Assembly: GCA_030770535.1 (NCBI GenBank)
Contig: JASVEC010000026.1
Span: 558,001-622,000, forward strand
Direction of reading: 5' to 3'
From: Batkoa obscura
Taxonomy: Eukaryota > Entomophthoromycota > Entomophthoromycetes > Entomophthorales > Batkoaceae
Length of the DNA: 64,000 nucleotides
The notes under the pieces were generated by a model. That model saw nothing but the letters and a program-made list of their open reading frames with translations. It made no database searches and was not told the DNA's origin. A program made the position numbers and the translations under genes. Position 1 is the stretch's first letter. Every line of letters begins with the position of its first letter. Positions 61,273 to 64,000 of this stretch are shown here, piece after piece.

Positions 61273-62845
61273 AAGGAAGCAAATAAATAGCAGTCGAAGA
61301 AATTTTGTGAGAAATAGCACTTTTGAATTTTAATAGTAATAGTTTATATTTTCAAAATATAAGAACTTGAAAACTTGAAAATAAATTAGTGGATCCTCTT
61401 TATTGGTGTATCTGTAATTTTATTTTGATAACAAAACTTTAAGAATAAAGAATTTTAAGAATATATCTAAAATAGACTATAATTATTTCAGATCACCTAT
61501 TTAACTATCAAGTTCTATTGAGAAATATTACTTTTATACTGACATTATCAAAAAGAAATACCAATATTGATTTATTGTTGATTTAATATCAATAACTTTC
61601 AAAGAAATAAATTCAATTAAAAGGCTATAATATGTAATAAGTACATGATTTTAAATCAAGGGATGGCTTCGCCTCACATCTTCATTCATATCTTTAGAGA
61701 AGATTTATTAATATAATAGAATACTATAAGTTTATTTAATTTATTTTGGATAGTAATTATCCAGTTAAGGAGGAGGAATAATCATTTTTGTACAATTTTT
61801 TTGACAAACACTTTGCACTATTTTGCTTCTAGATTTAAAAAAAAAACAATGTTAACTTAAATGTATTTTTCTCATAAAATAGTATCACCAATTCATAAAC
61901 AACCCGTATAGAATAAATGCCACTTATTCATGTATACTTAACGCTAATAATCATCAGCTATCTGTAAACGGATACTATATGACAGACAATATCTATTCTT
62001 AAATACCCATTTATATAGAATATTTCCCACGCATTTACCAATGACTGATACTCAGTGGTCACTTGCTATGTATTCGGCCATAGTTTATAACCTTTGATGA
62101 ATTTAATTAACTAATGGCTTTAAAGAAGACAAAATGGATTACTAATCTAATTTCCATATAAATACTTATTTATTTTCAAACAGTTATATCAAATATTATA
62201 ACTATTGACAAATGTATATTGAGCTTAACTTTTACTATTCCTAAAATTTCTTCTTAAAGTATTGTACAAAAATTTCTTAAAATAATTTTCTTTTCAATTT
62301 TTTCTTACGATAAACTATATTTAGATTTAATAAGTAGTTTCTTATCAGTTATACAATATGTATATATTATTTTAAATAGTTACACAGCGCGCGTAGAACT
62401 TATCTTAAGGTTCCCAGTATCTGCTTTAATCATTAGTTTCCAAGAACCAGCAGCAGTCAAAAAGATTCATTTTTTTTATATTTATATTTGGTATTAATAT
62501 TTTGATATACATATGAAATATCACTTTTATGAGTTTTGTATTAAACAGAATAATTTAGTTTATTCGGATGTTGAGAAATGGGACTGATTTTGTGTCATTT
62601 AAATTAGAACATCATATTCAATATAAAATTTATAAAAGTAATATTATATATATTGCTACTACTGTATAAATATTGAATGTAAATGTGAACAAAATTAATA
62701 TTTATAATGGGCTTTGAAGAGCTATAACTATATATAAAAAATCACATAATCTTCTGCTATGATTTTGATTTATTTAAAAACATTCTTCTGTTAATCTTAT
62801 ATAAATACCATAAAATATCAAAAATATTTATATTTGAATTTAAAC

Positions 62846-62952
62846 ATATGGGGGTGTTTTTTTTGGCTTCATCACTTTTTTCATCTTTTAAGCGCTATTT
62901 GAGTGAAAAAATTGTTAGTAAAATTCTTAAACAAAAAAATACATCCCTATAT
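62846..62952 (+). mobile_element. MITE copy F9 (ATATGGGG family)
   Basis: Near-complete: ATATGGGGGTG at the left and ACATCCCTATAT at the right, core AAGCGCTATTTGAGTGAAA. Confidence 0.86.
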
Positions 62953-63061
62953 GTCTTCTAATGTAAATTATTCTAAGCTAAAAAATTATTTGTTTTTAAA
63001 AAAATAAAAAGGTCAGTTTTAATTTCCCAGTCTTGGCATAACCCTTTTCCTCATTTATATT

Positions 63062-63127
63062 ATCCTTCCGCTCAAATAGCGCTTAAAAATGTAAAAAGTA
63101 ATGAAACCAAAAAAAACATCCTCATAT
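63062..63127 (-). mobile_element. Truncated MITE copy R6
   Basis: Right two thirds of a reverse copy (CTCAAATAGCGCTTAAAAAT ... AACATCCTCATATA). The left end is missing. Lies 135 bp from tRNA-Asp. Confidence 0.75.
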
Positions 63128-63261
63128 ATGCATATTTTTAATTTTAATTTATTTCTTTAATAATCTAAAGAGAAAAAATTCGTGTTTTGTTTCTAATAGT
63201 AAAAATAGATTTACAATGGATGAGATTGAAGCAAAAATTGGACAATAACAGATAAAACAAA

Positions 63262-63333
63262 CTCTCGAGCGGGGAATTGAACCCCGGTCTCCCGCGTGAC
63301 AGGCGGGGATACTCACCACTATACTACCCGAGA
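63262..63333 (-). tRNA. tRNA-Asp (anticodon GTC)
   Basis: 72 bases, no intron. Reverse complement reads TCTCGGGTAGTATAGTGGTG...; acceptor arms TCTCGGG and CTCGAGA pair, the anticodon arm is CCGCCTGTCACGCGG with GTC, and the T arm is CCGGGGTTCAATTCCCC. D-arm A box and T-arm B box are present. Confidence 0.97.
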
Positions 63334-63887
63334 TTTGATTGGAATTTATTGTGAAATTTTAATTTTAAAGCCTACTCAAACCATCTTTAATCTCAGTTTA
63401 AAATTTGTTTGTATTTTTAAGCCAAAAAGCTAATATAAAAATATATGGGGGTGTTTTTTTTGGTTTCATGACTTTCCATTTTTTAAGCGCTATTTAAGTG
63501 AAAGAATTGCTAGTAAAACTTAAACAAAAAAATACATCCCCATTTAATTTATCTAACTTTTAAGTGTTATTTTTGTTAATATGTTTAATTTAAGAATTTT
63601 TTAATGTATCTAAATTCTAAATAATATTAAAAATATTTTAATTTTAATTTATATCCATTGTTACATTTAATTATAGCTTTTGTATATCTAAATACATTTA
63701 TTAAACTATTTGAAATCACTTTCTAACCCTTAACAATATGAATCCTGTTATGCCACTAACAATAATCAACTCATGAGATTAATTGGATTTGATTGGTTCT
63801 CAAACCATCGAAATTGGCCACTAGCCAAATTCAATATTCAAACATATATTGAACTATTTTTTGTAAAAAATACAACTATAGCCATTG
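63334..63887. other. Intergenic region with one MITE copy
   Basis: About 550 bp between tRNA-Asp and the gene running off the right edge. Holds the copy at 63443. Nothing else seen. Confidence 0.5.
63443..63544 (+). mobile_element. MITE copy F10 (ATATGGGG family)
   Basis: Starts ATATGGGGGTGTTTTTTTTG and ends ACATCCCCATTT; a few bases are missing inside (AGTAAAACTTAAAC). Lies 110 bp from the start of tRNA-Asp. Confidence 0.82.
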
Positions 63888-64000
63888 ATGAACGATTCCG
63901 ATTACCATCCCGAATTAAAAAAATTAAGAAGTTATTGGCAATTTGCTAATGTATGCCAATTTTTTCTACTATTTGGCAGCGCTTATGGCATGGACGAATT
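63888..64000 (+). CDS. 5' end of a gene, possibly a DDT-domain protein (partial)
   Basis: An open frame from ATG at 63888 runs off the window: MNDSDYHPELKKLRSYWQFA then NVCQFFLLFGSAYGMDE. The pattern L-x-x-x-W-x-F-x-x-x-x-Q-F-x-x-x-F resembles the start of DDT domains found in chromatin-remodelling subunits, where it leads to a helix bundle. Only 37 residues are visible, so the call is tentative. Confidence 0.45.
   Translation, partial: MNDSDYHPELKKLRSYWQFANVCQFFLLFGSAYGMDE

Larger units (their letters stand above)
60125..63261. other. Intergenic region with G+C-richer hairpins and MITE copies
   Basis: About 3.1 kb. Two hairpins stand out: TCCCC...GGGGA near 60937-60953 and GCCCAAtccTTGGGC then T7 near 61250-61272, the second behind an AATTTTGA stretch. 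MITE copies lie at 62846 and 63062. No gene recognised. Confidence 0.5.

Noticed and set aside
1-64000. Retroelement or virus-like insertions
   Set aside because: No reverse transcriptase, integrase or capsid-like reading frame and no long direct terminal repeats were seen.

Overview
This window looks like nuclear DNA from a fungus. It is very AT-rich, and the genes carry many short spliceosomal introns (about 35-110 bp, GTAA/GTAAG donors, TAG acceptors, CTAAC or TTAAC-like branch sites). Several genes are typical of fungi: Vps10, IRE1, Nas2/PSMD9, a TMF/Sgm1 golgin, a SUMO precursor and a laccase/ascorbate-oxidase-type multicopper oxidase. An apparently intact MCM9, a helicase missing from most Dikarya, points to an early-diverging lineage (zygomycete grade). 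That placement is inference; I could not settle the genus.

Layout. 1-8.5 kb: MCM9 (-), a small secreted protein (+), the splicing factor HTATSF1/Cus2 (-) and the exosome cofactor C1D/Rrp47 (-). 8.5-12 kb: AT-rich desert with repeats. 12-24.2 kb: six forward genes, namely a membrane-anchored RBR ubiquitin ligase, a large WD40 protein, PSMD9/Nas2, TAF7, tRNA-Ser(CGA) and a monoacylglycerol-lipase-like hydrolase. 25.1-33.1 kb: a small unknown protein and, after a 4 kb desert, the coiled-coil golgin TMF1/Sgm1, both minus. 34.9-45.6 kb: convergent VPS10 (three Vps10 domains rather than the usual two) and IRE1 (972 codons, no intron). 47.9-60.1 kb: SUMO, multicopper oxidase, a reeler-domain secreted protein, an F-box-like/LRR protein, a second small secreted protein and a C2H2 zinc-finger protein, spaced by long AT-rich gaps. 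60-64 kb: a mostly empty gap, tRNA-Asp(GTC), and the 5' end of a gene that may carry a DDT domain.

The most striking feature outside the genes is a family of about 17 short (about 105 bp) elements with inverted ends reading ATATGGGGATG / CATCCCCATAT. They lie in both orientations, all between genes, and behave like MITEs (non-autonomous DNA transposons). Two sit head to tail sharing one terminus, and several crowd around the two tRNA genes. A separate hairpin element of about 170 bp lies beside one of them. I found no CRISPR array, rRNA, operon-like cluster, transposase gene or retroelement coding region.

The genes do not form a single pathway. They are mostly housekeeping: DNA repair (MCM9), RNA processing (HTATSF1, C1D), transcription (TAF7), proteasome assembly and ubiquitin/SUMO (PSMD9, RBR, SUMO, F-box), and the secretory and endomembrane system (VPS10, IRE1, TMF1, secreted proteins).
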